A DNA stretch of 64,000 bases from NCBI GenBank assembly GCA_947561395.2, contig OX387182.1, positions 48,539,949 to 48,603,948 on the forward strand, given 5' to 3'. How positions within the stretch are numbered: the stretch's first letter is position 1; each line of letters begins with the position of its first letter. The position numbers and the translations under genes were made by a program. The notes below the pieces were generated by a model that saw only the letters and a program-made list of their open reading frames with translations, was not told the DNA's origin and searched no databases. Below, piece by piece: positions 23,348-33,751 of the stretch. This DNA comes from Buxus sempervirens. Lineage: Eukaryota > Streptophyta > Magnoliopsida > Buxales > Buxaceae.

Positions 23348-25504
23348 ATGAACACTGAAGAGAACCAAGCCCAAGCCACCGTACCTACTCAGGACTTTGC
23401 TCAGCTGCAAGAGCAGGTGGCCGGTCTGGCCAAGATGTTGGGAGACTTACTGGCGGCTCAGGCCCAGCAGGCCCAGGCCCAAAATCAAGCCTCTACTTCC
23501 CATCCGGCACCACCACCTCAGGCCTACATGCCACCTCCGGCTCAACCCATGCCGGAGCCTATTTCTGAACCAGTCCCTGAACCCATTCTGATCAGGGAAA
23601 ATACAGTAGAATCTGAGAAAGAGCTGGAAAAGGAAAAGGCCAGAGAAGAGATGGAGAAGAAAATGCTACTCAGGATAGAAAGGATCCAGGCAGAGCTAAA
23701 GGAAGTGAAGGGGGGAGGCAACCATGCAGGCACTACCTTCGAAGATCTGTGCATGTATCCTGACGTGTGTCTACCGGCCAAGTTCAGGTGCCCGGACTTC
23801 GACAAATTTGATGGCACGGGCTACCCATTGAGCCATCTCAAATTATACTGCGGGGCCCTATGCCAGTTTGGCCGGGATGACGGCATACTGATCCAACTCT
23901 TCCAAAGGAGTCTGACCGGGTCGGCCCTTCGGTGGTTCGCTACAGTGGACCATGGAAGGATCAGGAGGTGGAAGGACCTAGCCGACGCCTTCTTAGACCA
24001 ATATAAATTCAACTCTGAGATCGTGCCAGACCGGTACGACATGATGAGGATGAGCAAGGGGAAAGATGAGCCGGTACGATAGTACGCCAAGAGGTGGAGA
24101 GAGGCCGCCTCTCAGGTCATGCCACCTATGCAAGAACCGGAGATGATCTCCACATTTATGGGCACACTGGGGCAGCCCTTTTACAACCATCTGGTGGGTC
24201 AGATCACCACCAACTTTGCAGCCCTGGTGCAGGTGGCGGACCGGATCGAAGAAGGGGTCAGGTCAGGAAGGCTGATAGACTATTCTACTCTAACTGGGCA
24301 GTCTGATTCCTCTGCCTCCATGACCCAGAAGAAGGGGGCCGGATTCAAGAAGAACGGGGCCCGAAAAGAAGGAGAGGTGAACCTGGTCCAGGCTCCTCCA
24401 GCCAAGAAGCCACTGCACGTCAACATCTCTGTACCCCAGCAACCCCAGCAGGCCCAACAGGCCCAGCAGTTGTACCAGACCCCGCATAATGTCAATTTCT
24501 CTCCCTCCGTGCCAGCTAACCCAAGGAGGACTTTTTCCAAGGAAGAGAGGGAGGCCTGGTTCGCAGCAAGGAAGAACCGAGTCTTCACTCCTCTCCCGAT
24601 ATCTCTGTCCCAACTACTGCCAACCCTGCTGAAAGGGGAATACTTGACTCTGAAGGAGCCTAACCCAAATGCCCCGAAGGGGAGGAATTTTGATCCGGCA
24701 GCCACCTGTGACTTCCACATGGGTGCACCGGGGCACTCTACAGATACCTGCTTGGTATTGAAGCATGCGGTCCAGGACCTGTTGGACCAGAAGGCTTTGG
24801 TCTTTAACACTGCTGCACCCGCCCCATCGGGAAATGATATTGGGCAGAACCCTCTGCCATACCACAATGGGGCAGGCCCATCCAACTCCATCACTGCCAT
24901 ATCCACCACGAGAAGGGCCTTTGACCCATCTCAGCTTATAGCACCTGTGGGGACTACAGTCCAGGTCCGATTTTTCCCAGAAGAGGAAGAAGAGGAGATC
25001 AACATGGTCTCCCAAAAAAACAATACAGCTGCTGAGGACATAAGTTCCTCTTTAAACCGGGTCTCATCTCTTATGACCCAGATGAATACTGCAAGGCCCA
25101 CATTGGTCTTCAATTGCAGTCCACCAATTTATTCACCATCCAAGCCGTCCACGGCTCCACTGGTCATCAACCTTAACCCCACCACTGCTTCCATCACTTC
25201 TTCTGTCCCCACAAAATCCAAACTTCAACCCCTGGTTGTAAATGTGCAGCCAGCCCAAACTATCCCTAAACCGGCCCATACATCCCGGTCCAAACTCCAG
25301 CCATTAGTGGTTAACATCCCCAAACTAGCCTATTCTGAGGCCGTTGTACCATGGAACTACAGCGAGGGAATCACGGCTACGGTTCCAATGGTCAGGAACC
25401 AGAACCAGGAGGAGGTGAACCTCATGACGAGGTCAGGGAGATGTGCAGGGGGTGAAGAGAAGGAGAAGGAGACAAAAGCAGAAAAAGAAAAAATAGAAAA
25501 ATAA
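23348..25504 (+). pseudogene. gag: gag of the Tat element, split by an amber codon
   Basis: Gag forms the virus-like particle. I start it at MNTEENQAQ (23348); the frame is open upstream to 23240 without Gag character. The N-terminus is Gln/Ala/Pro-rich, then a charged helix, then the retrotransposon Gag region (LTGSALRWFATVDHG, WKDLADAFLDQYKF). An in-frame TAG at 24080-24082 interrupts it where a Gln codon is expected; the same frame resumes at once (YAKRWREAASQV). A zinc-knuckle-like C/H motif, CDFHMGAPGHSTDTC, lies at about 24709-24753. The frame ends with TAA at 25502-25504 in a Lys/Glu-rich tail; Gag-like reading continues past it, so that stop may also be secondary. Confidence 0.9.
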
Positions 25505-25536
25505 AATGAAAAAAGAAAACAAAAAGGAAAAAATAA

Positions 25537-26814
25537 AGTGGGAGAAGACACCCCCAGGGTGCAGAAAATGAGGCAGCCGACCTCATAAAAATAATAAAGA
25601 AAAGTGAATTCAATCTTGTGGATCAGCTGAACAAGGTCCCGGCCCAGATTTCAATACTGGGCCTTTTGCTGAATTCTGAAAAGCACAGGGACGCATTGTT
25701 AAGGGTGCTACAGAGTGCACATGTATCCCAGACCATTGATCCAGACCAGCTTGGTAAAATGGTTGGTCAAATCTTGTCACATAATGTGATAAGTTTCTCA
25801 GAGGGTGAGATCAGCCCAGGTGGGTGTTATCATGTTGACCCTTTGCACATCACAGTGCTTTGTAAGGGCTGCATGATTGCACGGGTTTTAATTGACAACG
25901 GGTCGGCGTTAAACGTTTGCCCGTTAATCACTTTTACCAAGCTGGGTCTGGACCAGTCAAGGATCAAACGAAATGGGCGGATAGTTAGGGCTTTTGATAG
26001 CTCCAAGACCCACTCCCTAGGGGAGATTGAACTGCCGGTCACAATTGGGTCGAATATCTTCAACATCACATTTGAAGTGATGGATATACCCGCAGCTTTC
26101 AATCTGCTCCTCGGAAGGCCGTGGATACATTCGGCTAGGGCAATACCATCCACGCTCCACCAAAGGGTGAAATATATAAGAGGGCAAAGGGTGATAACAG
26201 TCCTAGCCGAAAACTTGGTGTCGCCCATTGTGTCACCTGATGTACCCTTGATCAATGTGGACCTAACTGTCGACAAGATTGCATTCTACTCATTCCAATT
26301 TGAAGCGGTCAACTACATACCTGGGGGGTGTGAGAAAAAGAAGGAAAAGGGGACCACTGCAGAAAAAATGGTCAAGAAAGTGATGGAGAAATACCACTTT
26401 CACCCGGGGAAAGGCCTGGGGATCAATCTGCAGGGGATGGTGGAGCCAATCACGGCTAAGAAACTGATCCCCAAGGTAGGGTTGGGCTTCAAGCCCAGAG
26501 GCTGGAGAAGAATGAAACATGAAGAAGGTGAGGTTAGAAGCAAAGGAAAACTCCCTCATTTAAGAGAAAGCTTCCCAAAACCCTCATATATAATCCAACT
26601 GTCTCCTCCCATGGACCAATCCAAGCCTCCTTACCGAAACATCAACCCATTCCAAAAGCCTTTTGTTTCAACCCTACAACCCTATAACCCATCTCCAATA
26701 CTAGGAGCAGCAGATGGGCCTGGGCCACAGCCCGAGCAGCAGGTGGACTTTTCTGAAGATGTTGGTGCATTCTTCGCCATGACTGAGGGCGAAAAGACAG
26801 GGGCAGACATGTAA
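25537..26814 (+). pseudogene. Protease and G-patch part of pol
   Basis: An aspartic protease that would process Gag-Pol. The frame is open from 25537; the Tat-typical segment NEAADLIKIIKKSEFNLV runs in from upstream. The active-site motif LIDNGSALNV is at about 25888-25917 and the family motif LLLGRPWIH follows. A G-patch-like segment with GKGLGINLQG lies near 26408-26437, often found after protease in Tat elements. A TAA at 26812-26814 ends the frame, but the same frame reads on to 27060 and then shifts into the RT frame at an A9 run (27046-27054). An intact pol probably joined them; no intron signal was seen here. Confidence 0.85.
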
Positions 26815-27062
26815 CTGCCGGTTATTGACTGGGCCGCAGTAAAGATTCCGGAAGAGGTCATTTCTGGATTGGGCCCCGTAGCAGAAAAGGGCAGTACCCA
26901 CCCGATGATGATGGCATCGGATTCTGGGTTTGAAGAGCAGGCTTTCCCTATTTCCCCTGCTCCCCAAAATTTTGTAATGAACAACTGGGAGGAAACTCCC
27001 CTTACCTTTGAAGCAGCGTTAGTTCGGCAAACTGACGCGGCTTCCAAAAAAAAACTCCAATA

Positions 27063-30000
27063 GTGGATTGCCATTTCCCTGAAGGTTCTAATGGGCCTTC
27101 GTCTTCAGGGGAATTATGTTTAGAAGGCTCACAAAAAAACCAAAAAGATTTTTCTATTTTTTCTAGAAAATTTAAATTTTTCAAAAAGGTCCAAACTACT
27201 TATGAACCATATAATCAGACCGAATTGGACCAGGTTGAATATGACTTCGACTTCGAGCTCGACTTTGACCTCATAGGGATCGAAGAAGAGATCGAGGTCA
27301 AAGGAAAAGACGTTCCAAAAGAAATTGAATACCAATTGGAACGTCATGAAAAGGGGGTCCAACCTAATATTGAGGAGACCATATCCATAAATCTTGGGAC
27401 CGAAGAGGACCCAAAAATTGTGAAAATCGGGTCATGCTTGTCTGATGTGCAGAAAAATGAAATGTCGCAGTTCTTGGCAGATTACAAGGATGTGTTTGCT
27501 TGGTCGTATCGGGACATGCCGGGGTTGGACACTGACATGGTGGTGCACAAGTTGCCAATTTTGCCAGGGGTTAAGCCAATTAAGCAGAAGCTGAGAAGAT
27601 TGAAACCTGAGTGGACTCTGAAGGTCAAGGACGAAGTGGTCAAACAGTTCCAAGCCGGATTTTTGGCAGTCTCTACGTACCCGGAGTGGCTCGCAAACAT
27701 AGTGCCGGTACCAAAGAAGGACGGGAAAGTCAGAATGTGCGTGGACTACAGAGATTTGAATAAGGCAAGCCCTAAGGATGATTTTCCGCTTCCACACATA
27801 AACATCTTGGTGGACAATACTGCGGTACATAGCCTATTCTCCTTCATGGATGGCTTCTCAGGATATAATCAGATCAAGATGGCTAAGGAAGATCAAGAGA
27901 AAACAGCATTTATCACACCTTGGGGCACATTCTACTATACAGTCATGCCGTTTGGGCTTAAGAACGCTGGTGCAACATATCAGCGGGCCATGACAGCACT
28001 ATTTCATGACATGATCCACAAGGAGATGGAGGTCTACGTGGACGATATGATTGCCAAATCATGCAAAGAGGAGGACCACTTGATCAATCTGAAAAAGGTG
28101 TTTGATCGACTCAGAAAATACAATTTACGGCTTAACCCGGCTAAGTGCGTCTTTGGGGCTACATCAGGGAAGTTACTGGGGTTTATTGTGAGCCGAAGAG
28201 GAATTGAAATTGACCCGGCTAAGGCCAAGGCCATAGTTGAAATGCCAGCACCCAGAACAGAGAAGGAGGTCAGGGGCTTTCTTGGGAGAATTCAATACAT
28301 AAGCCGGTTCATAGCACAGCTCACTGCTATCTGTGAACCAATTTTCAAGCTTTTGAGGAAAGATAACCCGACGGTCTGGAATGAGGACTGCCAGCAGGCA
28401 TTTGACACAATAAAGAGGTATTTGCTGAACCCACCTGTGCTAGTGCCACCAACTCCAGGAAGACCGCTGATCTTGTACTTGTCAGTGTTGGAAACATCGA
28501 TGGGATGTGTCTTGGGGCAACATGATGAGACTGGTAGAAAAGAAAGGGCAATTTACTATCTGAGTAAAAAATTCACGGAATATGAAGCCAAATACTCACC
28601 ATTGGAAAAGACTTGCTGTGCTCTAGTGTGGGCAACTCAGAGGCTAAGGCATTATTTCCTTAGTCACTCCACACTATTGATATCCCGGATGGACCTGCTG
28701 AAATATTTATTTGAGAAACCGGCACTGACTGGCAGAACGGCTAAGTGGCAACTACTACTGTCCGAGTTTGACCTCACATACATCACCCAGAAGGCAATCA
28801 AGGGTCAAGCCATAGCTGATCACCTAGCTGCACATCCTTTGCCAGAATATCAACCCTTGAAGACCAACTTTCCAGATGAGGCAATTCTGTACACTGAAGA
28901 GGAGGACAATGAGAGTTCTTGGCAGATGTTCTTCGATGGGGCCGCCAACATGAATGGGAACGGAATAGGGGCAGTCTTGGTTAAACCAGATGGTTCACAC
29001 ATTCCGATTGCAGTAAAGTTGAGATTCCAGTGCACCAATAACATAGCAGAATATGAAGCATGCATAATTGGATTGCAAGCAGCCATGGATCATGGAGTAG
29101 AGGAACTTGACGTATACGGGGATTCGAGTCTTATCATCTTCCAAACAACTGGTGAATGGAAAACCAAGGATCACAAATTGATCCCCTATCACCAGTACTT
29201 GGAAGAAATAAGCACAAATTTCACTCGAATTTCCTTCAACTATATGCCAAGGGCCAAGAATCAGTTTGCGGATGCTCTAGCAACCTTGGCTTCAATGGTC
29301 AGCATACCAGAAGGAGTAGACATCAGACCGCTGGAAATTGAGGTTAGAGATGAACCGGCTTACTGTCTTGTTCTAGAGGGAGCACCAGAAGAAGAAGCAC
29401 CGTGGTTTCAAGATATCAAAAATTTCTTGAACAATCGGAGTCTGCCAGAAAATGCCACGGCTACTGAGAAGAGAACAATACAGAGATTGGCTGGTCAATT
29501 TCTGCTAAATGGTGGACATGTGTACAAGAGGTCACATAACGACATTCTGCTCAGATGTGTTGCCAAGGCTGAATCGAAAAGGCTGATTGAGACTGTACAT
29601 GGAGGAGTTTGTGGGCCCCATATGAGTGGGCACATGCTTGCAAAGAAGATCTTGAGGCTGGGTTACTACTGGACAACCATGGAACATGATTGCTGTATAC
29701 ATGTCAGGAGGTGCCATCAATGTCAAATCTATGCAGATAATAAGAATGCACCCCCAAGTGAGTTGCACAACATGACATCCCCATGGCCCTTCTCTATGTG
29801 GGGCATAGATGTTATTGGCATGATCTCCCCTAAGGCATCGAACGGGCACAGATTCATCCTGGTGGCGATCGACTATTTCACTAAGTGGGTGAAAGCAGCC
29901 TCATATGCAAACATCACTAGCAACCATGTTATTAAATTTTTGAAGCACAATATCATTTGTCGCTATGGACTGCCAAGTGCCATAGTATCAGACAATGCTT

Positions 30001-30650
30001 CAAATATTAAGAACAAGGACATGAAGAAAATATGTGAGCAGTTTCAGATCACCCATCATAAGTCAGCTCCGTACAGGCCAAAGATGAATGGGGCAGTGGA
30101 AGCAGCAAACAAGAACATAAAGAAAATCATTCAGAAGATGGTAGTGAGCTACAAGGATTGGCATGAAATGCTGCCACTTGCTCTACATGCCTACAGAACC
30201 TCGATCCGGACTTCAACTGGGGCAATCCCGTACTCCCTAGTCTATGGGATGGAAGCAGTCTTGCCCGTGGAAGTAGAGATCCCATCACTCCGAGTGCTCA
30301 TGGAAGCAGAACTGGAAGAAGCTGAATGGATACAATCAAGACATGATCAACTTAACCTGATAGAAGAAAAGCGGTTGAAAGCGCTTTGCCATGGACAGTT
30401 GTACCAGAAGAGAATGGCCCGAGCTTACAATAAGAAAGTGAGGCCCAGAACTTTCCAAGAAGGAAACCTGGTGCTAAAGAAAATTCTACCATTTTTGGAA
30501 GATCCTCGTGGTAAGTTCAAGCCCAATTGGGAAGGCCCATATGTCGTCAAGAAAGTCCTATCAGGGGGAGCACTCATCTTAGCAGAAATGGATGGGTCAG
30601 ATTTTCCTGAGCCCATTAACTCTGATGCAGTAAAAAGGTATTTTCCTTGA
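27063..30650 (+). CDS. pol: Reverse transcriptase / dual RNase H / integrase polyprotein
   Basis: An uninterrupted 1195-codon frame; the first codon given is GTG, so it is best read as the continuation of pol after a frame change at 27046-27054. RT: YVDD at residues 325-328 with upstream MPFGLKNAGATYQR. The first RNase H is degenerate (ETSMGCVLGQHD). A second, archaeal-type RNase H has D625 (FFDGAA), E665 and D687 (YGDSSLI), the Tat hallmark. Integrase: HHCC region with VHGGVCGPHMSGH and CHQC, then D916, D977 and E1013 with 35 residues between the last two, and a C-terminal GPY-type module (NWEGPYVVKK). It ends AVKRYFP at 30650. All catalytic residues are present, so activity in trans is possible. 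Confidence 0.95.
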   Translation: MDCHFPEGSNGPSSSGELCLEGSQKNQKDFSIFSRKFKFFKKVQTTYEPYNQTELDQVEYDFDFELDFDLIGIEEEIEVKGKDVPKEIEYQLERHEKGVQPNIEETISINLGTEEDPKIVKIGSCLSDVQKNEMSQFLADYKDVFAWSYRDMPGLDTDMVVHKLPILPGVKPIKQKLRRLKPEWTLKVKDEVVKQFQAGFLAVSTYPEWLANIVPVPKKDGKVRMCVDYRDLNKASPKDDFPLPHINILVDNTAVHSLFSFMDGFSGYNQIKMAKEDQEKTAFITPWGTFYYTVMPFGLKNAGATYQRAMTALFHDMIHKEMEVYVDDMIAKSCKEEDHLINLKKVFDRLRKYNLRLNPAKCVFGATSGKLLGFIVSRRGIEIDPAKAKAIVEMPAPRTEKEVRGFLGRIQYISRFIAQLTAICEPIFKLLRKDNPTVWNEDCQQAFDTIKRYLLNPPVLVPPTPGRPLILYLSVLETSMGCVLGQHDETGRKERAIYYLSKKFTEYEAKYSPLEKTCCALVWATQRLRHYFLSHSTLLISRMDLLKYLFEKPALTGRTAKWQLLLSEFDLTYITQKAIKGQAIADHLAAHPLPEYQPLKTNFPDEAILYTEEEDNESSWQMFFDGAANMNGNGIGAVLVKPDGSHIPIAVKLRFQCTNNIAEYEACIIGLQAAMDHGVEELDVYGDSSLIIFQTTGEWKTKDHKLIPYHQYLEEISTNFTRISFNYMPRAKNQFADALATLASMVSIPEGVDIRPLEIEVRDEPAYCLVLEGAPEEEAPWFQDIKNFLNNRSLPENATATEKRTIQRLAGQFLLNGGHVYKRSHNDILLRCVAKAESKRLIETVHGGVCGPHMSGHMLAKKILRLGYYWTTMEHDCCIHVRRCHQCQIYADNKNAPPSELHNMTSPWPFSMWGIDVIGMISPKASNGHRFILVAIDYFTKWVKAASYANITSNHVIKFLKHNIICRYGLPSAIVSDNASNIKNKDMKKICEQFQITHHKSAPYRPKMNGAVEAANKNIKKIIQKMVVSYKDWHEMLPLALHAYRTSIRTSTGAIPYSLVYGMEAVLPVEVEIPSLRVLMEAELEEAEWIQSRHDQLNLIEEKRLKALCHGQLYQKRMARAYNKKVRPRTFQEGNLVLKKILPFLEDPRGKFKPNWEGPYVVKKVLSGGALILAEMDGSDFPEPINSDAVKRYFP

Positions 30651-31583
30651 GTGAATATTTCTAGGAAATGATCCGAGGCCATTTTTCTTTACTTCCTTCA
30701 AAATTTCAATCCCTAGTCTAGCCAAGTTGAGCCGGTTCGTTTCTTTGATCAACCCAAACCGGATTTACAGTCAAATTGGGGCAAAGCCAATTGGGGCAAA
30801 GTAAGGAAAGAAAAAGAAAAAGAGAAGAAAAGCAATGGAAATGGCAAATGAAAGCCAAGTGAAAAAAAATGCAAAAAATGCAATTTGGGGGAAAAAGGTT
30901 AAATTCATCATGACTGTAAGTCCGGTTGACCTATTTCCACATTTGAAAATGTTTGGGCCTTTAATACCCTTTCTTTCATAAACCGAGCTTAGCCTTTATT
31001 TCGTCCTATTTTTAAGCCCTCGGTGATCTTAGCTTGTTCATTCAAATATCAGAGTAAGATGGGTGATGACGGAATTCAGAAGCCGGCCGTAGTGAAAACC
31101 GTAACTGGCGCTAGGGGCAATATTGGCAAAAAGGCAAAAAAAAAAGAAAAAAAATAATAAGAAAATCAGAGGTTGAGTTGATCATGGAGATCTGAGCCTT
31201 AAGCAAAGTTGGCATGAGCAGAATGGGGCAGTTTTGGCATTTAGGGATGACTCTAAAGGTCCTAAGATGGACGGTTCTGATCCCTCATTATTTTCTGGAC
31301 TACCCTTTTTATTATTTAACCTGGTCCTAATTCCTTTAATTATAGGTGATTAAGTGCATGGACCGAATTTCAAAAAATAAAAAAAATATAAAAGAAAAAT
31401 TATACTTTGGCCAGTGATGATAAATCAAATACTTTTCATAAAACCTTTGTTTTTACAAGCATCTGAGCATTCTGAGGCCAATAATATAAAAATTTTATTT
31501 TGAATTAAATCCTTTGTCTTTCCACTATTGGAGTTTGCTTTGGTACAAAGGTAGAAAAAAAAATAATAATGCAGGAAATAAAG
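30651..31583. other. Non-coding spacer after pol
   Basis: No coding frame. A- and G-rich tracts occur at 30800-30870 and 31130-31165. It would hold the 3' untranslated part of the antisense gene ending at 31584. Confidence 0.6.
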
Positions 31584-33285
31584 CTAGTCTCCTAGCTGCT
31601 CCTCAAGCTCCCGAATCTGAGCTGCCTGAGCTGCAATGACTTCTGAAGCCCCCTCTGCAGCGGGATCACTCAAGAAGGAAATGACCTCATCTGAAAGGGC
31701 CTGCCTGATCCACATACTCCTAAGGCTGGCCAAAGTATCCTGGTACTTCTGCCGGATCATACGGACCTCGAAGCGACGGGCCTGCCTCTGCTCCTTCAGC
31801 TTCTCTTCCACGGCAGTACGGCGTGAGATCTGCTCCTCAAGCTGCCTCTCCAGATAAATGCCCTGTATCCTGACCTCCTGGGCCTCCCGTACCCATATCT
31901 GCTGAAGCCGCTTATGAGAAGCCCGCTCAGACTCCAGAATGTCCTCATAGGTGGGAGCCAAGACTACAGGAGGATCTTCGGGTACCGGGGCCTGAGTCTG
32001 TATCTGCTCCTTGATCCAGAAGAGATAATCCTTCACATGGGCTTCTGAGAAGACTGGACCATGCATGAAGCGGACATAGGACCACTCCTTCATCAACCAG
32101 GCATTCAGCTTCATAGAAAGGGGCCAAAGACGATCCTCATATCCACATGGGATGATAATCCCCTGGGTCGCACGGAACTGACGAAGGACCCGCAGAGGAA
32201 GATACAGCACTGCATGCTTTAGGCCCTCTAGGATCAGAAAGTTGCGGTCACGGAAGCTAATCACTGTCGCTGCATTGGGCTGATAAGTGCCAGGCCATCT
32301 CACCTGGTCCTCCTGAAGTGAGCCCAAGAAAGTGAACCAGCCCTGTTTGCCCCCTGGAATATTGGGGCACCCCCTGTTGCTCATCAAGAAGGGGACTTTC
32401 AGACTCGGGAAGAAGTGTCGATTGATTTCTTCAATCTGGCTCAAATGATCAAGTAGCCAAAGCTGCAAAGGAAGAGAGATATGTCAGCACATTGCAAAAA
32501 TAAAAATAAAAAACAAAAAAGCAAGAAAAAAACAAAAAAAGCAAAAAGAAAGCCAAAAAAAAAAAAAAATTTTTTACCTGCAGGATTTGGACACATGCTA
32601 GGAAGCGTTTCGACTTCCTATTGTAGCAGTCGGTCAAGGCCTGATACATCCCAGCCAAAATCATAGGGGCCAACCTCTCCCGCTCCCTAACCTGGCATAT
32701 CACTGAGATCAAGGCCAAGTCCACCTCGTCATCCTCCCGTGGGAAAAGTAACTAGTTGACCACAATCAGGGTCAAGGCGTTGAACCGGGCCTCCTTATTT
32801 TCCCCCCTCAAAAGCTTCTCAGTCAAAAAAGCCTTAGATAGGGTCAAAAGGGTGTCAGAATCCCCCAACTCCTTCTTCCCTATGCCCAAGAATGTAGAAG
32901 CTTCCTTTTTGTAACTGGGCCTAAGAGGTGGATTCACCACCTTCTCATCAAACCTCAAGCCCAAGATGGTTTCCACCTCCTCAATGGTTGGGGTCATCTC
33001 ATGGTTCCCAAAACGGAACAAGTTGAGGTCAGGAACCCAATGACCAATCATGGCCTCTATAATCTCCCACCTAAAGGGAACCTTGGGAATAATCAGGGTG
33101 TGGCCTAGATTAGTAGTATCCCATCTCCTCTCCTCATCTAGGGTCATAGAGTTAACCCACCTTGTGTAAAAGGAATCCACAGGGTTGTACCTAGTGAGAT
33201 TTGGGGGTTTTGATCTGAAAGGTTGTTTTGCAGGGGAGGCAGTGTGGACAGACAGTAATGGGGCAGAAAATGATCCGGATTCCAT
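31584..33285 (-). pseudogene. Antisense gene B, PMD/DUF7745-like, two exons, one internal stop
   Basis: Exons on the minus strand are 33285-32578 and 32462-31584, joined by GT-AG sites (CTGCAG|GTAAAA; CTTTGCAG|CTTTGG) in phase 0, giving 529 codons. I choose MESGSFSAP (33285) because a TATAAAT lies at 33395-33401; an upstream ATG at 33396 overlaps that box. The N-terminal half has the motif MTPTIEEVETILGL, characteristic of plant-mobile-domain / DUF7745-type proteins of retrotransposon origin; the C-terminus is a long charged coiled coil. An in-frame TAG at 32752-32754 (codon 178), possibly from a Trp codon, interrupts it. Function in the element is unknown. Confidence 0.75.
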
Positions 33286-33394
33286 TGGATGTGATGGGAG
33301 CAAGCTAGAACTCAAGAGGAGGAAGAAAAAGGCGAAAAAGGGGGTTTCTAAACTCAAAAACTCGTAAAAATGCTCAAATCCCGAGGCTGGTTGC

Positions 33395-33401
33395 ATTTAT
33401 A
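33395..33401 (-). promoter_or_regulatory. TATA box of antisense gene B
   Basis: TATAAAT on the minus strand, about 110 bp upstream of the chosen ATG. The palindrome cluster starts 13 bp upstream of it in the minus-strand sense. Confidence 0.6.
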
Positions 33402-33413
33402 GCATCTTTTAAG

Positions 33414-33555
33414 GTATCCGGTAACTCAGACCGGATACAAAAGACTTTATTAATATCCGGTTAAGTATACCGGATACAAAGGAGGCTATGAGTATCCGGT
33501 CTGTTATACCGGATACAAAGAGCAATCAATGTATCCGGTCTGATATACCGGATAC
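33414..33555. repeat. Palindrome cluster upstream of antisense gene B
   Basis: Four units at 33414, 33453, 33492 and 33531, 39 bp apart, with well-preserved GTATCCGGT and ACCGGATAC arms. It lies between the stop of gene A (33752) and the TATA box of gene B. The leftmost unit again has the ACTCAG centre, so the cluster has the same plus-strand orientation as in the LTR. Confidence 0.95.
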
Positions 33556-33751
33556 AAAGGAAAACAGCAAAAAAAAAGAGCTAAGGATGAAAAATCCGAA
33601 TTTTTTACCTGTTTTACCTGTGTACAAGTCATAATTGCATAAAATTGAAAACAAAAGATGTGCAAGACAAGAGAGAATGAATCAAAGTTTTTATATATAT
33701 ATATGCAAGTTTTTTGTACAATGATGATAGAAAAGACATAGAAATCCTAAT

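Noticed and set aside
24280-26559. Long antisense frames under gag and protease
   Set aside because: They overlap well-supported sense coding sequence, show no domain, and follow its codon bias.
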